The notes beneath the pieces are model-generated. The model saw only the letters and a list, made by a program, of their open reading frames with translations, made no database searches and was not told the DNA's origin. DNA of 64,000 nt from Acinetobacter sp. ANC 4169 (lineage in GTDB: Bacteria > Pseudomonadota > Gammaproteobacteria > Pseudomonadales > Moraxellaceae). The stretch lies in the NCBI RefSeq assembly GCF_002135355.1, contig NZ_NEGE01000011.1, positions 62,001 through 126,000 of the forward strand. Reading direction: 5' to 3'. A program made the translations under genes and the position numbers. Each line of letters begins with the position of its first letter. Positions within the stretch are counted from its first letter, which is position 1. Below, in pieces: positions 26,302-35,326 of this stretch.

Positions 26302-26829
26302 ATGGCGAATGACAACCAAAATCAAGTCTTGGACGAACAAACTGATGTTGTAGATGAAAAATCTACAAAACGCGTGCGTAAAACGAAGCCAAAAGCGTCA
26401 GAAAGTGGTTCTACTGCTAGCTTATTTGGTATTGCACCTTATCAGCCTAAAAAAAATGAAGAATACATGTCTGAAGGACAACTTGAGCATTTCCGCCAGA
26501 TTTTACTGGCCTGGAAAGCAGAGCTGATGTCTGAAGTAGACCGCACCTTAAACACCATGCAAGACGAAAATACAGCTTTGCCTGATGTGAATGACCGTGC
26601 AACCCAGGAAGAAGAGTTTGCTATTGAACTCCGTACTCGTGACCGTGAACGTAAGCTGATTCGCAAGATTGAACAATCAATTGAAGCGATTAAAAACGAT
26701 GATTACGGTTTCTGTGAAACTTGTGGTATTGAAATTGGTCTGCGTCGTCTTGAAGCACGTCCAACAGCTACCCTTTGTATTGACTGCAAAACGCTAGCAG
26801 AAATCAAAGAGAAACAAAATAACGGTTAA
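26302..26829 (+). CDS. dksA: RNA polymerase-binding transcription factor DksA
   Basis: Binds the RNA polymerase secondary channel and, with ppGpp, mediates the stringent response. 175 residues from the ATG at 26302, which has GAGGA 9 bases upstream; the ATG at 26293 follows that Shine-Dalgarno with no gap and is rejected. After a charged, low-complexity N-terminus of about 50 residues come the coiled coil with the DVNDRATQEEE tip (Asp pair of the active tip) and a C-terminal zinc finger, Cys138, Cys141, Cys159, Cys162. The N-terminal extension makes it longer than E. coli DksA (151). Its stop overlaps a possible gluQ start (TAATG). Confidence 0.95.
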   Translation: MANDNQNQVLDEQTDVVDEKSTKRVRKTKPKASESGSTASLFGIAPYQPKKNEEYMSEGQLEHFRQILLAWKAELMSEVDRTLNTMQDENTALPDVNDRATQEEEFAIELRTRDRERKLIRKIEQSIEAIKNDDYGFCETCGIEIGLRRLEARPTATLCIDCKTLAEIKEKQNNG

Positions 26830-26856
26830 TGATGTTATCCAATAATCCTCCCCTAA

Positions 26857-26879
26857 CCCCTCCTTTAATAAAGGAGGGG
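26857..26879. repeat. Palindromic repeat carrying the gluQ ribosome-binding site
   Basis: CCCCTCCTTT (26857-26866), loop AAT, AAAGGAGGGG (26870-26879): a perfect 10-bp stem. From memory, similar CCCCTCC/GGAGGGG palindromes recur across Acinetobacter intergenic regions. The right arm contains AGGAGG (26872-26877), the likely Shine-Dalgarno of gluQ, so folding would hide it. Confidence 0.75.
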
Positions 26880-26888
26880 GATAACAGG

Positions 26889-27752
26889 ATGGCTTATATG
26901 GGCCGGTTTGCGCCATCGCCAACCGGCCCTTTGCATTTTGGCTCACTCATTACCGCTGTGGCCAGTTATTGCGATGCCCGTGCCCATCAGGGTCAATGGC
27001 TGGTCCGGATTGAAGATACCGACATTCCTCGCATTTACCCCGGTAGTGAAGAACATATTCTGCGTTCAATCGATGCGTTCCAGTTCGAACCTGATGCCGA
27101 GATCATTTTCCAAAAAGACCGCCTCGATATTTATGAGTCTGTGATTGAGCAGCTGCATCAGCAAGGTTGGGTCTATGCCTGCCAATGCACCCGTAAAATG
27201 CTCGGTTCCAATCATATTTATGCCGGAACCTGCCGAGATTTACATCTGCCTTTTGAGCAGCAAGCCATCCGTCTGAAAGTCTCCAATCAACAGATTTGCT
27301 TCACTGATCGCCTGCAAGGCAAGCATTGTTGCAACCTGCAACAAGACCTCGGTGACTTTGTGCTGAAACGTCGTGATGGCATTATCAATTACCAGTTGGC
27401 TGTGGTGGTCGATGATTACTTACAAGGCATGACTCATGTGGTTCGTGGGGCTGACCTGCTAGACAATACCGAACGGCAAATCTGGCTCGGTTCGCTACTA
27501 GGCTATCGCAAACTTGAATATATGCATCTGCCTTTGGCGATGAATGATCAGGGGCAAAAACTCTCTAAACAGAATCTGGCGCAAGCGCTTGATCTCAAGC
27601 GCGCACCTGAATTACTACAGCAGGCCATTCGCGCTTTGCATCAGCCAGAAGTTGATGTAGACACGCCAGAAAATATGCTGAAACAGGCTATTGCTCAATG
27701 GAATATTGACTTGATTCCACATACAACCGAGCTACAAGGCAGCTATTTATAA
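26889..27752 (+). CDS. gluQ: Glutamyl-Q tRNA(Asp) synthetase
   Basis: Paralogue of glutamyl-tRNA synthetase that attaches glutamate to the queuosine base of tRNA(Asp). 287 residues from the ATG at 26889. The class I signature PSPTGPLHFGSL (9-20) holds the HIGH-like HFGS motif, and GQKLSKQN is the KMSKS-like loop. The zinc site CQC...CRD around residues 98-118 is present. It lacks the anticodon-binding domain, as the family does. It follows dksA, the usual dksA-gluQ pair. The frame is open back to 26829, giving a possible 20-residue repeat-encoded extension (NNPPLTPPLIKEGD) if translation started by coupling at the dksA stop. Confidence 0.93.
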   Translation: MAYMGRFAPSPTGPLHFGSLITAVASYCDARAHQGQWLVRIEDTDIPRIYPGSEEHILRSIDAFQFEPDAEIIFQKDRLDIYESVIEQLHQQGWVYACQCTRKMLGSNHIYAGTCRDLHLPFEQQAIRLKVSNQQICFTDRLQGKHCCNLQQDLGDFVLKRRDGIINYQLAVVVDDYLQGMTHVVRGADLLDNTERQIWLGSLLGYRKLEYMHLPLAMNDQGQKLSKQNLAQALDLKRAPELLQQAIRALHQPEVDVDTPENMLKQAIAQWNIDLIPHTTELQGSYL

Positions 27753-27806
27753 AATCTAGATTAGCGTTAAGCTAAAAAAATCTACAACAGAAATGGCGGG
27801 CCGAAG

Positions 27807-28031
27807 ATGTTTTTTATATTTGGCATTGGTCCTAAAACCAAGGTAGTGGAGAAAAGTCAGTTTCTTTGTCCAGTCTGCAGAACACGCAGCGCTTATGAAT
27901 TGAAACAGCAACGCAATTATTTTTCTTTATTTTTTATTCCACTGATTCCCCTTTCAAAAGCAAAAGGAGAATTTGTGAAATGTCTGCATTGTGGAACTGA
28001 AATGCCAAGCACGGTACTGAACCATGCCTAG
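27807..28031 (+). CDS. Small zinc-ribbon protein
   Basis: 74-residue cytoplasmic protein, probably a zinc-ribbon domain of the kind found in many Acinetobacter genomes. CPVC (21-24) and CLHC (59-62) provide the four zinc ligands, separated by a hydrophobic strand-rich middle (YFSLFFIPLIPLSKAKGEFVK). It is convergent with ftsW. No function is known; a nucleic-acid or protein contact role is only the usual guess for ribbons. Confidence 0.75.
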   Translation: MFFIFGIGPKTKVVEKSQFLCPVCRTRSAYELKQQRNYFSLFFIPLIPLSKAKGEFVKCLHCGTEMPSTVLNHA

Positions 28032-28054
28032 CCGAATTGATTGCCAGCTTGGGG

Positions 28055-29251
28055 CTAGAAGCTGGATTCTTCTTTGCTTGGATTGGCTTTTTGTGTGGTG
28101 GCATCAATCTTCAAAATCAGGCTGATCATCACTGCACACATAATTAACGATGAACCACCATAACTAATAAACGGCAAGGTCAAACCTTTGGTCGGCAGCA
28201 TGCCCATATTCATCCCGGCATTTACCAGGATTTGCAGCAAGAAGATAATACTGATGCCATAGGCCAGATAGCCTGCACGCAAGTATTGGTGCTGCAAGGC
28301 ACGGTGTCCGATTTTGATACAGCACACCACCATCATAAAGGACAAGATCAATACCGTACTGATCCCGAAGAAGCCGAATTCTTCACCTAAAATAGCCAAC
28401 ATAAAGTCAGTATGTGCTTCAGGTAAATAAGACATTTTCTGAATACTATGACCCAGTCCTACCCCCATCCATTCACCCCGACCAAAGGCCATCAGTGCAT
28501 TAGATAACTGATAACCGGTGCCCAGGGGATCCGCCCAAGGGTTGGTAAAGGATAAGGCACGTTGTAAACGGTAAGGCTCAAAGATAATCGCAGCCGCCAA
28601 AGCTAATACAATCGCGATCAGGAAGAAAATAAACTGAATCGGCGGTGCGCCAGCCAGGAAGAAAACGCCTAAAATCATCAGGACGATAACCGCAGTCGCA
28701 CCCAGATCGGGCTCCAGCAGGATTAAGCCTACAGTGATGATCATCACGCCGACTAAGCGGTACAGGCCGGAAGCGCTGTTTCTCACCTCTTTTGCCCTTC
28801 GCACCACATAATCCGCAGTGAAGATCGCCATCATTACCTTGGCCACTTCAGATGCCTGCAAGGTAAAACCGGCGATACGAATCCATCGGGTGGAACCGTT
28901 GACCTCGGAACCGGCGACCAATACCACCGCCAGCAGCAGAATGGTCATGATCCACAGTGGAAAGGTATTATTAAACCAAATATTCAGCGACACTTTATAA
29001 GCCAAAAATGCGGCAACAGCTGCCACAAAAATGGAAATGCCGTGTCGGATCACATAGTGAAATGCATTTTCATGTAATCGGTCTGCATAGGGCATCGATG
29101 CCGATGCCACCATGATTGAACCAATACACAGCAAGGTGATTACACAAAAAATCAGTACATTACGTGGCGTAACTTCAGCGGGGATTTTCGGTCCCCACTC
29201 ATTGTAGACCTGATTAATTTTATTTATGGTCGTCTGAGCTAACCCAGCCAT
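28055..29251 (-). CDS. ftsW: Peptidoglycan glycosyltransferase FtsW
   Basis: SEDS-family septal transglycosylase, an essential inner-membrane division protein. 398 residues with about ten membrane helices. Conserved family stretches include NGSTRWIRIAGFTLQASEVAKV, LLEPDLGATAV, NPWADPLGTGYQLSNALMAFGRGEWMGVGLG and GLTLPFISYGGSS. The N-terminus has an approximately 25-residue cytoplasmic lead before the first helix. It follows murD by 21 bases, consistent with a short murD-ftsW remnant of the division-and-cell-wall cluster. Confidence 0.95.
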   Translation of the reverse strand: MAGLAQTTINKINQVYNEWGPKIPAEVTPRNVLIFCVITLLCIGSIMVASASMPYADRLHENAFHYVIRHGISIFVAAVAAFLAYKVSLNIWFNNTFPLWIMTILLLAVVLVAGSEVNGSTRWIRIAGFTLQASEVAKVMMAIFTADYVVRRAKEVRNSASGLYRLVGVMIITVGLILLEPDLGATAVIVLMILGVFFLAGAPPIQFIFFLIAIVLALAAAIIFEPYRLQRALSFTNPWADPLGTGYQLSNALMAFGRGEWMGVGLGHSIQKMSYLPEAHTDFMLAILGEEFGFFGISTVLILSFMMVVCCIKIGHRALQHQYLRAGYLAYGISIIFLLQILVNAGMNMGMLPTKGLTLPFISYGGSSLIMCAVMISLILKIDATTQKANPSKEESSF

Positions 29252-29272
29252 ACAACTTTCCTTATCGTTCTT

Positions 29273-30661
<1,389 letters not shown>

Positions 30662-30732
30662 TTAGCACTTTGCTGTTTTGAATGCTTTTTCTGTTTTGAC
30701 TTTATCTCGGCTTTTTTGTGTCAGTGCGTAAA

Positions 30733-30758
30733 AAAACCGTCATAAAAATGACGGTTTT
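30733..30758. terminator. Terminator after the feo operon
   Basis: AAAACCGTCAT (30733-30743) pairs with ATGACGGTTTT (30748-30758), four-base loop, symmetrical A/T flanks. Ends the leftward feoA-feoB-Cys-rich gene set. Confidence 0.9.
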
Positions 30759-30782
30759 CAATTTTTTTCCCGGCAGTAGATT

Positions 30783-31034
30783 TTATTTCCACTTTACTGC
30801 CTGGACTTCAGGTTTTTTCTTGGCAGGACTGTCTGAGGCCGAACATCCACAACTTCCACCGCAGCCAGAGACCATTGCAGGTTTTAACCATTTTGCCAGA
30901 ACGGTCCAGCCCTGTTTTTGGCAGCCGTTCGAAAGCGAGCTGAAGACTGAATATGATGCTTTCGGAAAAACTTTCTTAAACACCACCACAGCACTCCAAA
31001 TGACCAAAGCAGCCACAATGAGAATTTCAATCAT
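30783..31034 (-). CDS. Small Cys-rich membrane protein next to feoB
   Basis: 83-residue protein with one N-terminal membrane helix (about residues 3-24), a basic loop, a lone Cys near 38 and the cluster SGCGGSCGCS around 57-66, then a Pro/Lys-rich tail. It lies 51 bases after feoB and before the operon terminator, the position of FeoC or the FeoB-associated Cys-rich membrane proteins in other bacteria. The cysteines could bind iron or sense redox state, but no function is demonstrated and I am not sure of the family name. Confidence 0.7.
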   Translation of the reverse strand: MIEILIVAALVIWSAVVVFKKVFPKASYSVFSSLSNGCQKQGWTVLAKWLKPAMVSGCGGSCGCSASDSPAKKKPEVQAVKWK

Positions 31035-31085
31035 TTCAGTCTCCTTTCACTTGTTTAGCTTTGGACAAAATTATCCAAAGTAAAA

Positions 31086-32945
31086 TTATCCAAAGTAATG
31101 TGAAGCAATTTGATAAGTCAGGAATGACATGAGATACGCCAGTCCAAACAGATAAATGGTCATAAACGTTACAGTTTTGAATGAACCAGTTTCACGCTTT
31201 ACCGTTGCCAGCGTCGCTAGACAATGCGGCGCATAAATAAACCACACCAGCAAAGATAAACCGGTTGCCAATGACCATGCCAAATCACCGCTACTGATTA
31301 AAGTCGATAAGCCTTGTGCGACCGCATCATCATCAGCTGCAGACAAGGCATAGACGGTACCGAGTGCTGCAACCACCACTTCACGAGCCGCCATGGCTGG
31401 AATCAGGGCAATACAGATCTGCCAGTTAAAGCCCAATGGCGCAAAAATCGGCTGCATCACATGACCCAGCATACCGGCAAAGGAATAATCAATTGCCGGG
31501 GCAGTCGCACCATCTGGGGCTTGTGGGAAAGTACACAGAAACCACAGTAAAATAGACAGGGCAAAAATGATGCCACCCACACGCTTCAAGAAGATCTTGG
31601 CGCGGTCGAGCAAGCCAATCCAGACACTTTTAACATCCGGAAAACGGTAACTTGGCAATTCCATCAACAAAGCATGTTGGGATTTGTCTTTCTGGAAGAA
31701 TTTCAGCACAGTCGCCACAATCAGGGCACTGACAATACCCGCCATATACAGCGCGAACAGCACCAAACCTTGCAGGTTAAACATGCCCCACACCATTTTT
31801 GCTGGAATAAAGGCTGAAATCAGTAAGGCATAGACCGGCAAACGCGCAGAACAGGTCATCAATGGCGCAACTAAAATAGTGGTCAACCGGTCACGCGGAT
31901 CGCTGATGCTACGGGTTGCCATAATGCCCGGCACAGCACAGGCAAAACTGGATAGCAATGGAATAAAGGCACGTCCACTTAAGCCAGCCTTAAACATCAA
32001 TTTATCCAGCAAGAATGCTGCACGTGGCAAATAGCCGGACTCTTCCAATACCAAAATGAAGAAAAACAGGATCAGAATCTGTGGCAAGAACACCACTACA
32101 CCGCCCGCACCGGCAATAATGCCGTCCACCACCAGACTATTCAGCAATGGATGTGCAATATGCTCACCCACGGTTTCTCCCAGCCATCCGAAGACTGCTT
32201 CAATCCCATCCATAAATGGCGCAGCCCAAGCGAATACTGCCTGGAAGATAATAAACATCATCACGGCCAGACTGATTAAGCCAAACACTGGATGCAAGAA
32301 AATTTTATCCAGAAAATCAGAACGCTTATCTTCATGGTCAACGAAAACCACCACATCTTTTAAAATCTGGGCAATTTTTTCATGATTTGAACCGGAAATT
32401 TTGACATCGCTCAGTTCAGTGTTAGGCGTTCTAAATGTTTCAGCATCCAGCGCGCCCATCAGGTTTTCAATTCCTGCATTACGCACCGCCACAGTTTCCA
32501 CTACAGGAATACCTAAACGCTGCGATAATTTTTGCGTATTGATCTGCATGCCACGGCGGCGTGCTTCATCCATCATATTCAGCACAAGCAGAATAGGACG
32601 TCCCAGCTCGATCATTTCCAGAACCAGACCGAGATGCAATTTTAAGTTGGTGGCATCCACCACACACAGGAAAGCATCCTGATCACCTTCTTCGGCAATT
32701 TTGCCCTGCACCACATCACGGGTGATGGCTTCATCCGGGCTGGTCGCATTCAGACTATAAGTCCCAGGCAAATCCAGCACACGAACCACACGCGCTGAAG
32801 GCAGGCTAAACTGCCCAACCTTTCGTTCAACCGTGACCCCTGCATAGTTGGCCACTTTTTGCCGTGTTCCGGTCAAATGGTTGAATAATGATGTTTTACC
32901 ACAGTTCGGGTTACCTACAAGGGCAATACGTAGCGCATCACTCAT
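31086..32945 (-). CDS. feoB: Ferrous iron transporter FeoB
   Basis: Inner-membrane GTPase-coupled Fe(II) importer. 619 residues, shorter than E. coli FeoB (773). GTPase motifs: G1 GNPNCGKTS (11-19), G3 DLPGTYSL, G4 NMMDEA. After the GTPase and helical domains come the membrane gate regions, with the GSRFIPLL-like stretch SGRAFIPLLSSFACAVPGI and MAAREVVVAALG. It overlaps feoA by 4 bases (ATGA), indicating coupled translation, and is expected to be iron-repressed through the Fur-box promoter in front of feoA. Confidence 0.96.
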   Translation of the reverse strand: MSDALRIALVGNPNCGKTSLFNHLTGTRQKVANYAGVTVERKVGQFSLPSARVVRVLDLPGTYSLNATSPDEAITRDVVQGKIAEEGDQDAFLCVVDATNLKLHLGLVLEMIELGRPILLVLNMMDEARRRGMQINTQKLSQRLGIPVVETVAVRNAGIENLMGALDAETFRTPNTELSDVKISGSNHEKIAQILKDVVVFVDHEDKRSDFLDKIFLHPVFGLISLAVMMFIIFQAVFAWAAPFMDGIEAVFGWLGETVGEHIAHPLLNSLVVDGIIAGAGGVVVFLPQILILFFFILVLEESGYLPRAAFLLDKLMFKAGLSGRAFIPLLSSFACAVPGIMATRSISDPRDRLTTILVAPLMTCSARLPVYALLISAFIPAKMVWGMFNLQGLVLFALYMAGIVSALIVATVLKFFQKDKSQHALLMELPSYRFPDVKSVWIGLLDRAKIFLKRVGGIIFALSILLWFLCTFPQAPDGATAPAIDYSFAGMLGHVMQPIFAPLGFNWQICIALIPAMAAREVVVAALGTVYALSAADDDAVAQGLSTLISSGDLAWSLATGLSLLVWFIYAPHCLATLATVKRETGSFKTVTFMTIYLFGLAYLMSFLTYQIASHYFG

Positions 32946-33202
32946 GCAGTGATCCCCTCTTCAATTTCAATTTTTTCAGCTTCAACTTTGCGCAGTGCGA
33001 AACGGGTAAACCCCACCTGAATCAGAATAGGATCGCCACCAAAAATACCTTTGGTAATGACCTGAACTTTTGTCCCCGGTACAAAACCTAAAGTTTCTAA
33101 ACGACTCGCTACCAGATCGGTCTGAGCTGTATCACCATCCAAAGTACGATTCACTTTGCTAATGATGGCCGTTTGTTTCACTTTCAAATCAGATAATCGC
33201 AC
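32942..33202 (-). CDS. feoA: Ferrous iron transport protein FeoA
   Basis: Small SH3-fold cytoplasmic partner of FeoB, about 86 residues. I choose the GTG at 33202 (MRLSDLKVKQTAII), with TTAGGA about 8 bases upstream; the longer open frame upstream crosses the promoter and is not credible. Family features are the GFVPGTKVQVITKGIFGGDP turn and GFTRFALRKVEAEKIEIE end. First gene of the feo operon, divergent from xerC. Confidence 0.92.
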   Translation of the reverse strand: MRLSDLKVKQTAIISKVNRTLDGDTAQTDLVASRLETLGFVPGTKVQVITKGIFGGDPILIQVGFTRFALRKVEAEKIEIEEGITA

Positions 33203-33229
33203 CGCATCTAATCCTAAAATATTTGCTAC

Positions 33230-33259
33230 AGTATACAAACAAATGAGAATAATTACCAA
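33230..33259 (-). promoter_or_regulatory. feoA promoter with overlapping Fur box
   Basis: On the minus strand TTGGTA (33254-33259) and TATACT (33230-33235) are 18 bp apart. Between and across them lies TGAGAATAATTACCA (33244-33258), which matches the 7-1-7 Fur palindrome TGANAATNATTNTCA at all specified positions but one. Iron-repressed expression is the clear inference. Confidence 0.75.
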
Positions 33260-33373
33260 GTAAGGTTTATTCCAATTCTCATCTTGTATGCCGCGTTCGA
33301 CATTGCAAAAAAATTGGTCTACATTGATCAAGACCAAGAAAAACTTGGGGTTTTCATTTAACGTAGAAGTGAC

Positions 33374-34291
33374 ATGCTCAATAAAAAGCCTCGTATTCCC
33401 GCAGCTGTAAACATTCCTGAACATTTAAGTTTTTTGCAGAGCTTTCGAGATTATTTAATTGCCCAAACCGTCAGCCCGCATACTCGTAATGCCTATCTCT
33501 CTGATTTAATTCAATGTAGTGAATGCAGTGCTGTTGCCATGCCAGACTGGAGCAGTGATGACATTTCCGATGTTTTATTAAACCTGACCCAACAGGGAAA
33601 AAGTCCGCGCTCGATTGCCCGCTCACTTTCTGCCCTGCGTTCCTTTTATAAATTTCTGCGTGAGCAAAAATTACGTAGTGATAATCCGGTTGCAACCCAT
33701 AAAACCCCTAAAATTGGGCGGGCCTTACCGAAAGATTTATCTGAAGCCGATGTGGAAGCCTTAATTAATGCACCAGATATCAATACCGCTCTGGGCTTAC
33801 GTGACCGGGCAATGTTTGAAGTCCTCTACGCTTGCGGGCTGCGGGTATCTGAATTGCTCAATTTAAGACTGGAACTGATTAATCTAAAACAGGGCTATTT
33901 GCGTATTGTCGGTAAAGGCAATAAGGAACGTCTGGTTCCGTTGGGACAGGTAGCCTGTGAATGGATTGAAAAATATCTGCAGCAAGCACGCGCCAGCCTG
34001 TATAAATCTGCCACTGACTATGTGTTTTTAACCCAGCATGGCGGCATCATGAGCCGGCAAAATTTTTGGTATGCCATTAAGCGCTATGCGCTACAAGCGG
34101 GGATTCAGGCCGAACTTTCACCGCATACTCTACGTCATGCTTTTGCCACCCATTTACTCAATCATGGCGCCGACTTACGTGTGGTACAGATGCTGCTTGG
34201 GCATAGCGATTTATCCACCACGCAAATTTATACCCACGTGGCTCAGGTTCGCATGCAACAGTTACATGCCACTTATCACCCGCGCGCTTAA
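33374..34291 (+). CDS. xerC: Tyrosine recombinase XerC
   Basis: Site-specific recombinase that with XerD resolves chromosome dimers at dif. 305 residues. Catalytic set: Arg157 (LRVSE), Lys181 (GKGNKERLVP), His251 and Arg254 (HTLRHAF), His277 (GHSDLSTTQ) and the nucleophile Tyr286 (IYTHV). The N-terminal SAM-like DNA-binding domain is at about 15-100. It is not part of an integrase-phage locus: no prophage genes or att repeats surround it. It is divergent from feoA rather than linked with dapF as in enterics. Confidence 0.95.
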   Translation: MLNKKPRIPAAVNIPEHLSFLQSFRDYLIAQTVSPHTRNAYLSDLIQCSECSAVAMPDWSSDDISDVLLNLTQQGKSPRSIARSLSALRSFYKFLREQKLRSDNPVATHKTPKIGRALPKDLSEADVEALINAPDINTALGLRDRAMFEVLYACGLRVSELLNLRLELINLKQGYLRIVGKGNKERLVPLGQVACEWIEKYLQQARASLYKSATDYVFLTQHGGIMSRQNFWYAIKRYALQAGIQAELSPHTLRHAFATHLLNHGADLRVVQMLLGHSDLSTTQIYTHVAQVRMQQLHATYHPRA

Positions 34292-34386
34292 CGGCAGTAA
34301 ATATCAGACTAAGAAGTTTTATTTCAGGCATTTTTTTTTGTTATGCTTATTCACCTGTTTTTTATACCTACAAGAAAGGGTTGTTT

Positions 34387-35202
34387 ATGTTATTTACCCG
34401 TTCAAAAATTTTTCTCGCATGTACGCTTGTTGCCGGCTTGGGATTAACGGCCTGCTCCAATTCGAATAATGATGAAAAAAAGCAAAATACTTTAACCGCT
34501 AGCGCACCTGCAACCGGGGAAGCATCCAACCTTTCAGAACGCAATGCTCAGCAACGTTTGGTCAACACCTTGCAGCAGCATTTCAAGAAAGCCAATATCA
34601 ATGCCAAAATTTTAAATATTAAAGCGACTGAAGTCCCTAATCTGTATTGGGTCACTCTCGAAGGCATGTCATCTGTATATGCCACTGCCGATGGCAAATA
34701 CATTATTCAGGGTGATGTACTGCGTTTAGGCGACAGTAAAATTCACAATGTCAGTGAAAGCCTGCAGTCCGAAACCAACAAAAAACTGCTGGCCAACCTA
34801 AAAACCGAAGATCTGCTGGTTTATAAAGCCAAAGGCAAGACTAAACATGTGATCTATGTCTTTACCGATGCCAGCTGTCCGTATTGTCATAAATTACATG
34901 AACATATGGCTGAAATTAATGCCCAGGGTATTGAAGTGCGCTATATCGCATGGCCACGTGGCGAACAGTTCATGCCAGCCATGGAAAGTGTATGGTGCAA
35001 TGAAGACCGTCAAGCTGCATTCGATCAGGCGATTGCCGGTGCACCGCTTGCTCCAGCGACCTGTAAAAATCCAGTGAAAGATCAATATCAATTAGGCTTG
35101 AATATGGGCGTCAATGGTACTCCGGCGATTTATAATAGCGAGGGTGTTTACCTGGGTGGATATCTATCGCCCGAAGAATTGGTGCAGCGTTTAAATAACT
35201 AA
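34387..35202 (+). CDS. dsbC: DsbC-like thiol:disulfide isomerase, probable lipoprotein
   Basis: Periplasmic disulfide isomerase of the DsbC/DsbG family, 271 residues from the ATG at 34387 (AAAGGG 8 bases upstream). The active site is Cys164-Pro-Tyr-Cys167 in TDASCPYCHKLHEHM, with a following VRYIAWPRG strand and the cis-proline loop NGTPAIY. The N-terminal dimerisation domain (LYWVTLEGMSSVYATADGKYII) is present. Unusually, the signal ends in a good lipobox (LTAC, Cys23), so the protein may be membrane-tethered rather than soluble. Confidence 0.88.
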   Translation: MLFTRSKIFLACTLVAGLGLTACSNSNNDEKKQNTLTASAPATGEASNLSERNAQQRLVNTLQQHFKKANINAKILNIKATEVPNLYWVTLEGMSSVYATADGKYIIQGDVLRLGDSKIHNVSESLQSETNKKLLANLKTEDLLVYKAKGKTKHVIYVFTDASCPYCHKLHEHMAEINAQGIEVRYIAWPRGEQFMPAMESVWCNEDRQAAFDQAIAGAPLAPATCKNPVKDQYQLGLNMGVNGTPAIYNSEGVYLGGYLSPEELVQRLNN

Positions 35203-35326
35203 TTTTTATCAATTCATTTACTAAATTTAATAGGTAGAGATAAAGTGATATCTACCCTAGAGTCTGGCGGTTTTTTTAGCTATGATCTAGTTTCGCTTAA
35301 AGTTGAATACATATTTGGAGTGTGAC

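Noticed and set aside
26073..26312. 79-codon open frame between cpdA and dksA
   Set aside because: Covers the cpdA end, the hairpin and the dksA promoter, with no Shine-Dalgarno and no known family.
30718..31083. 121-codon rightward open frame opposite the Cys-rich feo protein
   Set aside because: Antisense shadow of the small feo gene and the operon terminator; no family features.
33374..34291. Tyrosine recombinase as a sign of a phage or integrative element
   Set aside because: Sequence and length match housekeeping XerC; no att-like direct repeats, tRNA or phage genes nearby.
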